A stretch of 64,000 nt of DNA. Source: Homalodisca vitripennis (lineage: Eukaryota > Arthropoda > Insecta > Hemiptera > Cicadellidae). The position numbers and the translations under genes are program-made. Position 1 is the stretch's first letter. Every line of letters starts with the position of its first letter. Positions 49,788-61,512 of the stretch are shown one piece after another. The notes beneath the pieces are model-generated. The model had not been told where the DNA came from. It saw only the letters and a program-made list of their open reading frames with translations, and searched no databases. The stretch spans positions 122,523,001 through 122,587,000 of the forward strand of contig NC_060211.1 in NCBI RefSeq assembly GCF_021130785.1, given 5' to 3'.

Positions 49788-52191
49788 GTGAGTCTATATC
49801 TTACGTTAGAAACTTTTACTCTTTATTTGTTTTGAGGTTTCAAGTCAAACTTTACTCTCACATGTCCATTCTCAAGAGAATACACCAAGTCTGAAATGGG
49901 TAAGTTAGTTTAGTTACTTCATCTGTTCTAACTTTACAGTTTTTACAAACGATAAATTACATAATACAGCACAATATAAATAAAAACCATACAGTAGATA
50001 ATGAAAATTGAAACTGTCCATATTTTCCTAATGTACTTCGTTCGTACAACAGATCGGACAAATATCTCAACAGTGTTGGAACTTTCCAAAGTTATACTTA
50101 TTAAATCACCAAATAACAGGTTTTTGCAATGTAGAACAGTACTGTTACAGTAATATAATTAGTAAAACATTGTGTAGGGGGTAAACTCAAAAAATTAATT
50201 ATTTTGCGAAATTATCATAGTACCATATAGAAGGTTACATGTAGGTTAACAGAAACTATTATTTGGTCGCACGTATTGCTTTCTCCTGCTATTGATGTGA
50301 ATACGGGATTACTTATAGGAACAGTATTTCGGTCACTAGTCATTGAGCTACAGTTGAGTGATAAAGGAAACATAATTCAGGGAGGTATTGTACGCAATAC
50401 ATGTTGCAGTCCTGTATTTAGTTTAATTTTTATATGTAAGAGGAAAAATAGAATATTATGGTGTAGACGATAGTTTAACAATTTCTTTTGTTAGTGGACT
50501 ATTAAGATTACTAATACACTTTGAATAATATTGATAAGTTTAACCAGAAATAAGTATTTTTTATACCGATATAATAATAAGATCGCTTGCCTTTTTAATC
50601 ATATAAATCAAGTTGTATGCCAGAATACATTTATTCGTTATAAATAAATCAAATAAAATGTTAATTATCTGTCTGTAAAATATAGAAATATCACACATTT
50701 TTTATAAATCCATGTTCATTTAGTATATATTTTGAATGGGTAATAGCCACATTTTTCCCAATCCAAACCATTTTAGGCTGACATTGTTAAAAAGCAAGAA
50801 TGGTGCTTATGTTCAGAAAGTTTATTTGATAAATCTTAATTCATAAATAACACTAATGTAATGATAGTAATTCTTAATATTCCCTGTAATTCTTTTACAC
50901 ACATTTCGGAATAATGTACGAAAACAAACTTTTTTGTATTTTAAAATAACTATGACTTATTGAGCAATGGTAAATTTTATGTATAGGCAATTACAACGTT
51001 TTTGTATACAAAACATTAGAAATAAAATGCTATGGTATTATAGTGAAACAGTTGATAGAATATAAGGTCCAATGTTTTCCTAATGTCTAACCCTTAAATA
51101 TAACAAACCTTTATGGAAAGAGTTTTTACCTCTGACAAATCTTCATAGTTATTACTTTGGAACACTATCTAGTTCATTTGTTCTTAGGAAAACTTGCATG
51201 TGGCACAGAATACTTAGTTTTTGGTTGTGATTGACTTAGTTTGTATTAGGATTATTTGAGATTCATGGTGATGCAGAAGTATTTCGTATGTTGGAAGCAT
51301 TCTTCGATTATATGCTTGGAGTTTCATGCCTTTCATGCAATCTTTCTGATTTTCAAGGTAAAAAGCTCATCTAGATTCTAAGTACTAACGATACAATTTT
51401 GGTCCTTGTCCTTCGCTGATACAGTCTAATAAGTAGGTAGGATTTACAACTAATAATTAACCTCACAACATAATAGATTGTAAATATTACAGATAAATCG
51501 CTTCTGCATTAATGTTGTTCGTATAGAAATCAGTAAACTCCAGATCGTATTTCAGTTGGTTCTTTCATTCAATATTTCCAAACATATTTGGCGTCTAAAT
51601 ATCCTTTCAAGGGGAGTATTAACATCGGCTGATAGCTATACACAGTAGTAAAAATTTGAAGATTTTATCATTGCACTCATTTCCAGAGCTTGGTTGGATT
51701 TGCGTTTTGATTTCTTTTAAACTCAAACCTAGTAATCATATAATATAATATCACTATTATATTTCTCTACTTGTCCACTCTAACTTCTACCCTACATATG
51801 ATATGATAGATATAGATTATATTTTGTTGCTAACAGCACTGGCATTTCAAAGCTCCTGTTTAAACTCTCAAAAGGAGATTTAATTTATACAAGATTTCAA
51901 CCTGAGTTAAATAAAATTAATTTGACAATATATATGGAAAAAAACTTTTTAAATTTCTAACATCATCAATTGAGTACTGAAGATTATGTGCTTAGATTCA
52001 ATATTAAATTGGATTTCAAAGTGGATGCAATAAATACTTGTTTGAGTTTAGTAAACTGATTTTGCATTTGTCCCAGTCCTGTTAAAACATCATTGACAGC
52101 AATTAGAGCAAATTTAAATTATTTTAGCGTAGTATCCCATCGTAAAAGTTTGTTACTATGTATAAGCTGTCGTTTTCAACATTAAATATAT
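49788..52191. other. AT-rich spacer, no gene seen
   Basis: A GC-richer open stretch at about 50265-50420 (65 codons) has no recognisable domain or clear splice sites. Otherwise nothing supported. Confidence 0.45.
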
Positions 52192-53060
52192 CCTGGCCAC
52201 TGGCAGGCCTCACACAATAACAGGACACCGCCTCTAGTAGACACTCACGTCTGACAAATCCCGGCCTCTGGCCGGTCCCACCCTATAACGGGCCACCGCC
52301 TCTAGTAGACACACACGTCTGACAAATCCCGGACTCTGGGAGGCCTCACCCTATCACAGGCCACCGCCTCTAGTAGAGACTCACGTCTGACAAATCCCGG
52401 ACTCTGGCAGGCCTCACCCTATATCAGTCCACCGACTATAGTGGACACTCACTTCTGAAAGATCCCGGGATCTGGTAGGCCTCACCGTACAACTGACCAT
52501 CAACTCTAGTAGACACTCACGTCCGAAAAATCCCGGAATCTGGCGGGCCTCACCCTATAACCCACCACCGCCACTAGTATGTCCTGGCAATTCATAGATC
52601 CCGGCCTCTAGCAGGCCTCACCCTATACCAGGCCACCGCCTCTAGAAGACTCTTACGTCTTATAAATCTCGGCCTCTGGCAGGCCTCGCCCTATAACAGA
52701 CCACCGCCACTAGTAGAAACTTACGTCTGACAGATTCCGGCCTCTGGCAGGCCTCACCCTATATCAGACCACCGCCTCTAGAAGACACTCACCTCTTATA
52801 AATTTCGGCGTCTGGCAGGCCTTACCCTATAACAGGCCACCACCTCTAGAAGACACTTACGTATCACAAATAGCGGACTCTGGCAGGCCTCACCCTATAA
52901 CAGGCCACCGCCTCTAGTAGGCCCTGTCTTCTGGCATACCCCGGCCTCTTGCAGGCCTTACCCTATAACAGGCCACCGCCCCTTGTAGGCATGTACGGGC
53001 CTCTGACAGTTCCCGGCCTGTGGCAGGCCCTGCTTCTAATAGGGCCAGCCTCTGGCACCT
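52192..53060. repeat. 68-bp GC-rich minisatellite, about 13 units
   Basis: Units begin near 52201, 52269, 52337 and 52405, an exact 68-bp period, each close to TGGCAGGCCTCACCCTATAA then CAGGCCACCGCCTCTAGTAG then ACACTCACGTCTGACAAATC. Later units (52560, 52910-53060) are shortened or rearranged. GC is well over half, in a window that is mostly AT. Divergence between units shows the array is not newly formed. The frame at 52949-53137 is a by-product. Confidence 0.95.
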
Positions 53061-53524
53061 ATATATTGTTTATTTCATTTTATTTTCACAAATATATAAT
53101 ATCAGGTGATGGCCTCAGGCACTGTAATGGTAAATAATACCATTAGTAGGAATTGCGTCTGCACTAAATATGAAATAAGTACAAGCTTGATAGTAACAGT
53201 TTTACACTTATGATGGATAGGACGTAAATCTTGTTTTTTAATCTTCTTTTGAAAAGATTAACATCAACAAAAATGAACTACAGTTATTATATTGATACTT
53301 TGCTCCAGTTGCAGAACTTTAACTTCCCAGGTAATAATATAAATCCTTCTTTATTCATAGAAAAATGATCCTGATAAACCACCAGACCACTAACTATCAT
53401 GACACAAACGGAGACATAATTAACTTTTATCAAATTAATAATTAATTATTATAATCTTTGATTTAGTTATAACATTCATCCTCAATTTCATGTCTATATG
53501 TCAATTAATTTTCTAAATATTTTG
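53061..53524. other. AT-rich spacer, no gene seen
   Basis: No supported feature. Confidence 0.5.
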
Positions 53525-53600
53525 CGGATAGCCAGACAGACAGACAGACTTACATAGACGAAATGTTTTATATCCTCTCTTCGCTAACGCTCAGAAAATA
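53525..53600 (-). repeat. Dispersed-element remnant (CAGCGAGGC family)
   Basis: The minus strand reads CTGAGCGTTAGCGAAGAGAG, then GTCTGTCTGTCTGTCTGGC, paralleling 44480-44535. The GACA-type tandem (CAGACAGACAGACAG) is also a short microsatellite. Confidence 0.45.
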
Positions 53601-55560
53601 AATAGTACATGTGTTTTATTGATTTATATACATTCAGAACTAACTAACCTCATAGCTATAGTTCATAGGTTTTAAGCAAAAGCGAAACAGCAAAACGAAG
53701 ACAGCCGGAGGAAAGCCCAACGTGAGAATATGTTGAGAGCGTTGTCATGACAACTGGCACTTGGCGATGAACAAACACGTCTCTAAGTGCTTCATTTCCA
53801 ATGGGGTCTTGTTTACAATAACAGGTTTGAACAATCTTATTTTATTTTTGTGTGTTACAACACTTTGCAAGGTAAAAGTAATGTTTTAATTTTAAATTGT
53901 CAAGTATTATTCTGTATATTAGAATACTACACATTTCAACGTTTTATTGTGTTACCTTTGAATATTGAATTTGAATAAGATATGAACAAATTCACTCTCT
54001 TACTATTCTGAACGTTATAAATTACGAATCTTTTGGGACATTGTTTTTTGTGGTTTCATATTTTTAATCTTACCATTGTAAACTTTTGTAAATAATACTT
54101 TTAAATAAGCACTGATGCTGAAACACAATTAGACAAATTGGGCCTTCAAAATGAAGACTGAAGCCTTAGACTCCAAAAACTTTGTATTTAAAAGTCACAC
54201 TAAAGGCATAAAAATACACATAGTTATACAAAATTGGTTTTTTTTACTGACCTACTCATTGGACTTTAGATTGGTACTCATTGGTACTTTTTATTCACCA
54301 GCCTTATTTGGAACCCTCGTTTTACTCATTTGTATTCAATATTTTAAAATGTACCAATATTTTTCTATTATGTATTCTTACCTCATGTTTCCTGTAGATT
54401 CACTGGCACTGACATTAAATATCATTTCTTCGAATACGACGTGAGTTCAGTTATTACAGAAATAACAAGATTTTATCTTACTGTCAGCCTCTTAATTTAA
54501 ATAGTGATTGCACCCTTGTGGATAAACTAAATAATGTATTACGTCATATGCAAATATGAAAATGTAAAAAAAATACTTTGTAATCTATACTGAGTAACTA
54601 CTTCATAGTATTGGTTTTAAACCATATCAAAATCAATGTCAAGATAATTATGGCCTCTGAATTGTATAAGAAAGCAGTAGGAACGCACACATTACATGAA
54701 CACATAGTCTTGTATAGATAATGAGGATTTAACTGCTGGTTTTCAATATAACAAGTATAATGACAAACAAAATGTTGTATTCTTCATCGTACATTAGATA
54801 TACGAATATGTTTTATCAATTAAACAACAGTTAATATTTTAGAACTTGTTAACAACATTTTTAGTTACTGTCGTTCGTGCACATGTTTGTATTCACATTG
54901 ATACTATATGATGAGAAAAACTTGTTTATGTTAATTTTACATGTTTCGGCCTGTTTGACAAAACTTGTCAGTAAGTTCCATCTAGTATACAATTAAATAA
55001 CTGTATTCCCTGGTATTCCAGTGCGAAAGGATACTTTTGAGACCAAATTCTCATTGCTAAGAAATGTATACATTCGGGACTCTTCGGCCATTTCTAGATC
55101 AGGTACTAGCTGAATATTCTATTTCTATAAATTTCCAATTTCAAGTAATACTTTTTTCGCTTTAAGGGAACTTGATCGAAGGAGAACGCCCTAGTATCAT
55201 ATGTTATGTAGTTTTATTTTTTTATCATTCTCTATTACTATTAAAATTCAAAGACTAAATTCAAGGCATAACTATCTAATCTAACGTCATAAATACGGAT
55301 TAAAACTATAAAATAAAATTCAAAGTTTATTTATTAATCTGTATTAAAGAAATTAATTTATCATCATTTACGTGTAAACCTAACACAATACAACTATTAA
55401 CAAATGTCAGTAAGTAAACGATACTAAAGTATCAAGGAATCTCTAATCTTCATAGAACATTTTAAATTCAATCTCAACTTGCCCTGAATTATCAAGATAA
55501 GGTTTCTTCAAACGACCATGGTATACCTCTTTTACTACCATACTTCATTCGTTGCATAAT
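53601..55560. other. AT-rich spacer, no gene seen
   Basis: A 97-codon ATG-started frame at 54151-54444 contains one hydrophobic stretch (about residues 35-65) but has AT-driven composition and no recognisable motif; not called as a gene. Confidence 0.45.
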
Positions 55561-56530
55561 TCATGCAAATGGGATCACTTGAGGTCCTAGCCGGCAAAAC
55601 GTTTAAACATTCACTACTCCTTGGAACAAACCTCCTAGCCAATAAAACAGCCTATTAAAATGTACCCAGCAACAGGAAAATCTGGCATTTGAAAGAAAGC
55701 ACAATATATTATGCATCTTCATGTCTTGAAATAGTAAATTAGCACTATATGAAACCTACTGGCCTCCATGCCATTCTAAATATATCTCAATAAATCTCCT
55801 ATACACGTATTAATAAACTCAAGGTTTTAAGATTGACTCACTTATGTCAAATCATCCTGCCATCTATAATTCATTTAGACCATGTTAATTATCAAGGCCG
55901 TACTATCAAGGATTTAGGTCGGCTGATAACACTTATCACTTGAATGTTGAGTGTTCTCAGAGCCTACGAGCTCCTAACACCAACAACTAACCGCAATTTG
56001 TGATCTCCTGGTCTCCAGAGTCTGAGAGCTCCTAATCTCGGATATATCCTAGTCTTGTTCAGGAAATCTCAGGTTTAATATCTCTTCTTCTGCACTTTTT
56101 AACATCAGGAATTCATGAAACCATGAAAGTTTCTTGATTATGCAATGTTCCAATTTATGGCAACCCTATCCCTTTGAAGATTTTCGTCTCGGAGAAATGT
56201 TTGTATACTAGTCAACTTCTGGACTTTCAAAGTTTCTTGTCCATATAAGAAGGTCTGAGGTCCTAGCTGTTTCTAGCTGTTATAAGTTTTTGGTACTTTT
56301 ATCTTCCGGTTCCTGGAAGGAGATTTAAACTCCTATCCAATTGAAGTTTATAACCTATGAAATTTCCTGGCATTTGGCAGATACATAAAGTCCCATATAT
56401 CAGGAAGCTTAAATAAATACAATCTAAAATAACTGGCCGTCTATAGATGCGAGGAGAATGAAATTTCTTGTTACGATTCACAGAAAGTTCTAAACCTTAA
56501 TGATTCCTGTAATCTTGAAAGGCATAAATA
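55561..56530. repeat. Possible highly degraded minisatellite
   Basis: Related phrases recur without a clean period: GAGGTCCTAGCCGGC (55584), CCTCCTAGCCAATAA (55631), GAGCTCCTAACACC (55968), GAGAGCTCCTAATC (56024), GGTCCTAGCTGTTTC (56250), AAACTCCTATCC (56326) and TTTCCTGGCATTTGGCAG (56362). A similar CTCCTGGGTTCC phrase occurs at about 43725. This may be an old array of about 50-60 bp units, or coincidence. Confidence 0.35.
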
Positions 56531-57119
56531 ATAATACTACCATGTTTCTGAATCGACTAGCCGTATACAATGCTCTTAAATTTATAGAATTGGCTTAACA
56601 CTCAATGATTTCGTCACACTTAACTAGAGTTGCAACTTAATTTTTGCTAGAAACAAAACAGTAAGTAAAAGAAGATTTGATAACGACGTTTTAAGTTGGA
56701 AATTAATTATTTGCGTGACTTTTGGACATGATTCTTTTTAGTAGAATTAACCGTAATATTGACTCACTCAACAGCAAGACTCTTATACTGTAAATTAAAC
56801 ATGATTTTACTAAATTGGATAGTCCTAGAAAGAATAATAAAAGAGTAAAATAGAATTTCCAATGGAATTTTATTGATTTTCTTTACTAAGTCAAATTTGC
56901 GAGAAGTCGATTCTGTACTTAATTAACTAGTACTATAATGTAACTTTTAATATCATGATGGATATATGATATGAAGGGTATACTGACCTTCAAACAATTG
57001 ATATATAAAACAATTTTTCTCTACATTGTTTTACGTATTGCATACATTATTATAATGAAGAACTTTAATATTTGTATTAACACATAATATTTGAAATACC
57101 CGTATACTTTTATTATTGG

Positions 57120-57300
57120 CATGTACATGAACCTGTCACACATGTATTGAACGCATGTGGAGACAAGGGAATGTGTGCTATCTCTCGCATACGGCTGGAA
57201 GTAGGAACACTGAAAATTACCACTGGGTCCGCTAGGTGTCTCTCGTAGACGTCACTGCAAACATTTCATGTTATTGCCGCTTGGACGTGTTACATGTCAA
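57120..57300. other. GC-richer island, unidentified
   Basis: Contains CGCATGTGG, CTCTCGCATACGGCTGGAAG, GGGTCCGCTAGGTG and a CRE-like GACGTCAC (57249). Possible regulatory element; no coding frame. Confidence 0.25.
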
Positions 57301-58729
57301 ATATTGATGTGAAAGATATATATTTTCGTTCTCGTTACTTAGAAGTTTCCTTCTCGTGTAATGTTTATATATAAAAAGAACTATCGTTCTTTAAAATAAC
57401 GTATATGCAAGATGTTGAACATATACTACAATACTTTTTCAAACTTACCAAATATAGCTTAAACAACCTGACCTATAGTATACATCAAACACGTGTATAA
57501 GTATAAAACTGTTCCTTTAAATTGTAATTTATTTTGGTGTTCTATACAGTATAAAACTACACCTATAATTCAGTAGCAAAAATCTATAATTCTACATAAA
57601 GTTTGGAACAGTAGAGAATCAAACCAATTACTTTTTTGAACATTTTAATGTTCCTCCCTCTCCCCAAAATGATGCAGAAAAGTGTAACTTTCAATACTCC
57701 AAAAGAAATTTCTATCTATTATCTTCGCCTAAATTATATAAATAATATTTAATAATGTAGTGACGCCGTCTGTAATAATTTGTATATAAATATTAAATTG
57801 TATATTCATAAATAATGCTCATTCTCCAGTACTTTCCCGATATTAATTCCTCCATTATATCAGAAATATTTCAATACGATATATAGGGTTCCGAAATTTA
57901 TTATTTATGTCTTAGTAACCACTTAGAATTAAACATTCTGAAATAACGAGACAGTGATACATCCATTAATTATTTCTACAAAAGCTATTGCTTGCTTCAT
58001 TTTGTACTGTACAATCAACATTCTTATTTCAGCTCAGCTACGTTGCGATTTAATTACCATTTTCCGATACCTAATTTATATGTGAAAAATAAGTCTTGAT
58101 CAAAATCAGTCGGAAGGGATTTAGCTACGCCCCTGGTTATTTACACAAATAGCTCTTGTAAAAAGTACTTCTGCGATACTTTTGGGTAATTTTAGTTATA
58201 AGTGAAGAGTTCCTTAAAGGAAAATAACGTACCTTTAATAAGTGGTTACAATTGTTGTGTTGTTTGAATAGGATATCTTCCATTTATAGTCTACAAGCTG
58301 TTACACTTTAACTTTATGTTACCTGTGACAGTTTCAGTTATGCTACCTGCAACTTCACCCTCAATTTCTTGTTAAATAACAGAGACATCAAAGGCATATC
58401 CTCTTTAAATGACATACCAAAGACTGCTGTGATAATTGATGGTCACTGAATTTGGAAGATATTGTAATTTCATTATCCTTTTTCAAATAGTTTTGACATT
58501 ACGTTTGAATAATAGTATTTTATTCCATTAGATCAGAGATTATAATAGTTTTGATAAAATTGGCCTCCAATGTTTAATGGCATTTGAGAAAATCACCTAA
58601 ATACTGTTAGTAACGTTTGAGAAATGTTAAAGCTGTGTTGAGTAATAATAAAATAAAAAACTTGGCCTTTTTCATAAAATTATTATTAATATGTAGTATG
58701 ACGGTGCTTCGATGTAATATAATAAGGTT
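57301..58729. other. AT-rich spacer, no gene seen
   Basis: No supported feature. Confidence 0.5.
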
Positions 58730-59020
58730 TTTTGTGCCTGTTGCATTAGTTTGATATTCCGTTTGTAATGTTCACTGGACTTGATTATATCCCCGTATTT
58801 CTTAAGGAGAGGCCGATTTTCTTCCAGAGCCCTATTCTGTCAGTCCTCATGGACCACGAGTATCTCATTAAACAGAATAATGGGGAGAGTCATTATTCTG
58901 TGACAGTATTGATGATACTGATAAAAAGTGCTACGGTCACAGAGAGAATTCGAACGTGCGGTACCTCTAACTCAGATCCAAGTCTGACGTCTTAAACCAC
59001 CTGGCATCGGCACTCCTAGG
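58730..59020 (-). repeat. tRNA-derived SINE
   Basis: Read on the minus strand from 59020: GAGTGCCGATGCCAGGTGG then TTTAAGACGTCAGACTTGGA then TCTGAGTTAGAGGTACCGCA then CGTTCGAATTCTC. This parallels a leucine/serine-type tRNA (TGGCCGAGTGGTTAAG..., GGTTCGAATCC), with A box at about 58991-59010 and B box at about 58945-58955. The tRNA-like head is followed by an unrelated body (58770-58930), and the far end carries an A-run on the minus strand (AAAAAACC, 58725-58732). It is better preserved than the relics at 23831 and 40385 and differs from both in sequence. Confidence 0.65.
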
Positions 59021-59967
59021 ATTGTGGACACATAGTAAATTTTGTGTGTTTTATCCTTGATGGAAATGGCTAATTTGTAATAGTGAACACATTTTTAATA
59101 AATCAAAATTATTTGAGTTATATTTGTGCCTGGACTATCAATATTTTCTTCCAGGTATTGTTAATAGAGCATCCTACAATCTTAAAAAGGAAAAAAAATC
59201 AAATATACTAAATGATTCTAATTAGATAACAATATGTTCAAGCTATTAGCAAACACACAACGAAATATAGTATTTGGTTAATGTTAACACAAAATTATGG
59301 ATTAGGTGTTTTATATTAAATAGTATTATGGGACATAAATAAAATGATTGTCATACCAACGCAACTAGATTTTATTTTTTCAGTATGAGGCATCTAATAC
59401 CAAAACATGGAAGTATCCACAATCCAATCATAAATACCCACAGACTATCTAATTAATTTCATTGATGTAATTTAAAAGACAATATATTGCAAAATTTTTG
59501 CGGTAATATACTGCGAATGAAAAACTGCACGTGATGATTAAAAAGAAATTATACATACATTATTGCTTTATTTTATGGCAGATTTGATTATAAACATATC
59601 TTGAGAAATGAATTAGAAATGTTCAGTTTTATGCTACAACTTATTGATCGATCTAGAAAGGTATGTCATAAACATCTCTTTTATGAAAATTCTTATAAAT
59701 ATACTTAAATTGTAATTGGAGTAAAATCTATTGATTGTACGAACTATGTATATTGGTTACTATGTCCTAAAATAAATGAGACGTGTTCTTCAAATAACCT
59801 TTGCCATTTATTCTTAAAAAGTAACGGAACCTAGGTGATGGATAATTTTGTGGAGCATTGGTCGTCCAAAAGGACGTTAAGATATTTGTAGATCATTTTA
59901 ATATCATCCTATACCTCAATACCACTTTCCTTCTAAAATGAAGTCTTTGAGTAAGATCTCAAAATTA
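59021..59967. other. AT-rich spacer, no gene seen
   Basis: No supported feature. Confidence 0.5.
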
Positions 59968-59969
59968 TA

Positions 59970-60080
59970 CAGGGTGGTTATAAATTATTGTACACATTTT
60001 AAGATTGAATAAATAAATAACCAATCAACTTAAAAACATGGAAAATGTTTTATTAAATAGCAAATTTAAAACAGTTTTAT
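59970..60080 (+). repeat. Left terminal inverted repeat (111 bp)
   Basis: Matches the inverted 61400-61510 along its full length except about 6 positions, and ends AAATTTAAAACAGTTTTAT. Confidence 0.95.
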
Positions 60081-60130
60081 TACCAATGAAGGACAAAAAG
60101 ATTACTGTTACTCATACTTTTACAAGGAAA

Positions 60131-61184
60131 CTAAACTAATTCCACGTGCTCTTCGAGGTTTGCACGCAAAGTTTGTAGTCTAAATTCAACCTCACACCAT
60201 GTGTTTCTGAGCATTGCTGGAGTTATGCTTCCAATAACCTCTCGAACTCTATTCTTGAGTTCCTCAATATCTTGAACTTTTTTGGCGAAGACTCTGTCCT
60301 TGACATAGCCCCACAAAAAAAAGTCTAAGGGTGTAATATCTGGGGAACGTGGAGGCCAAGGAATTAGACCATCCCGTCCAATCCAACGACCAGGAAACGT
60401 GTCATTTAGGTAGTCACGTACTAACTTACCCCAGTGTGGAGGGGCACCATCTTGCTGCCAGTAAACATTTGGTTGTCTATGCTCAATTTGCGGTATTGCA
60501 AAAAGTTCAAGCATGTCGAGGTATACCTCTTTAGTGACTGTCGGTTCTGCAAAGAAAAAGGGTCCTATCACTTCATCTATAGCCAATGCAAACCAAACGT
60601 TTATTTTAGGGCTGTCTCTTTCTTGTTCTCGAACATTATGAGGATTTTCAGTACCCCAAATCCTACAATTGTGTCTATTCACCTTACCAGAAACATGAAA
60701 GGTTGCTTCATCAGAAAAAATTACTTTTTTCAAGAAATTGCTTTCTCCAATGTTTATTTGTTCGTTCTTCGAGGTCAAGTAATCTAACAGCAAAATCGTA
60801 GCGTCGAGGTTTATCGTTAGGTTTTAGTTCATGTAATAACTGAATTTTGTATGGATGGAGCTTAAGGTGTTTGTGCAAAATTTTTAAGACTGTTGATTGA
60901 GGTAATCCTAATTCCAAACTTGCACGCCGAGTAGACTTACCAGGGCTCCTCGTAAACAATTCTCTTACTTGATCAACAATAGCTTCAGAAACTGGAGGTC
61001 TACCAGCACCTTTTCTATGTTGGACACCTCCCGTCTGTTCAAACTGCCTATACCAGCGTTTTATAGAATTGTTACTCGGAGGATTGCGGCCATACTCTAA
61101 ACGAAACCTTCTTTGAACAGTTATTACAGATCTGCTTTCATGAAACCAAAGAACACACCTTGCTTTTTCTTGCACACTAGCCAT
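60131..61184 (-). pseudogene. Mariner-like transposase, one frameshift
   Basis: Cut-and-paste transposase acting in the nucleus on its own terminal repeats. The N-terminal part starts at ATG 61184 (MASVQEKARCVLWFHES) and has two helix-turn-helix regions (about residues 18-50 and 84-104) joined by a GRPP motif (61-64), the usual paired DNA-binding layout. It runs off frame near 60740-60790. The C-terminal part (60793-60131) carries the catalytic triad: Asp in IFSDEATF, Asp in YWQQDGAPPHW, and Asp in SPDITPLDFFLWG. There are 86 and 41 residues between them, that is D,D41D, with Asp rather than Glu third. The two frames are offset by one base, so one extra base or two lost bases explain the break. 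The A6 and T6 runs beside the break are likely slip points. Everything else is intact. It is not a canonical -1 frameshift arrangement, so I call it an inactivated copy. Confidence 0.92.
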
Positions 61185-61399
61185 TTTGATACTGAGGTTA
61201 GTTTAGTGTTTTTTTAGTCAACTGTAATTAACAGCTGGTGTAGAAAGATCCATTGTTGACCAGCTGACTATGTCACAACACAAGTCATTAAGAAGAATCA
61301 TACCTTACACCCACAGTTTAAGTGACATTTTTACTTTCTTTTTATAACTACTTTTTATAATTACTGTAATGTGTATAATTATTAATTTTCAGTCAGTAT

Positions 61400-61510
61400 A
61401 TAAAACTGTTTTAAATTTACAATTTAATAAAACAATTCCCATGTTTTGAAGTTGATTGGTTATTCATTTATTCAATCTTAAAATGTGTACAATAATTTAT
61501 AACCACCCTG
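61400..61510 (-). repeat. Right terminal inverted repeat (111 bp)
   Basis: Inverted partner of 59970-60080; outer edge CCACCCTG followed by TA. Confidence 0.95.
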
Positions 61511-61512
61511 TA

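Larger units (their letters stand above)
59970..61510 (-). mobile_element. Tc1/mariner-superfamily transposon, D,D41D type
   Basis: A nearly complete 1541-bp DNA transposon. Both ends begin CAGGGTGGTTATAAATTATT (right end read on the minus strand) and are flanked by TA (59968-59969 and 61511-61512), the standard Tc1/mariner target duplication. Terminal inverted repeats are 111 bp, unusually long for mariner, with about 6 mismatches. A single transposase gene fills most of the interior on the minus strand, interrupted once by a frameshift. The similarity of the arms suggests a fairly young insertion. Confidence 0.95.

Noticed and set aside
54151..54444. 97-codon frame with a hydrophobic segment
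   Set aside because: The hydrophobic run is expected from T-rich DNA; no family resemblance and no compositional contrast.
60349..60787. Plus-strand frames of 61 and 117 codons
   Set aside because: They are antisense shadows of the transposase.
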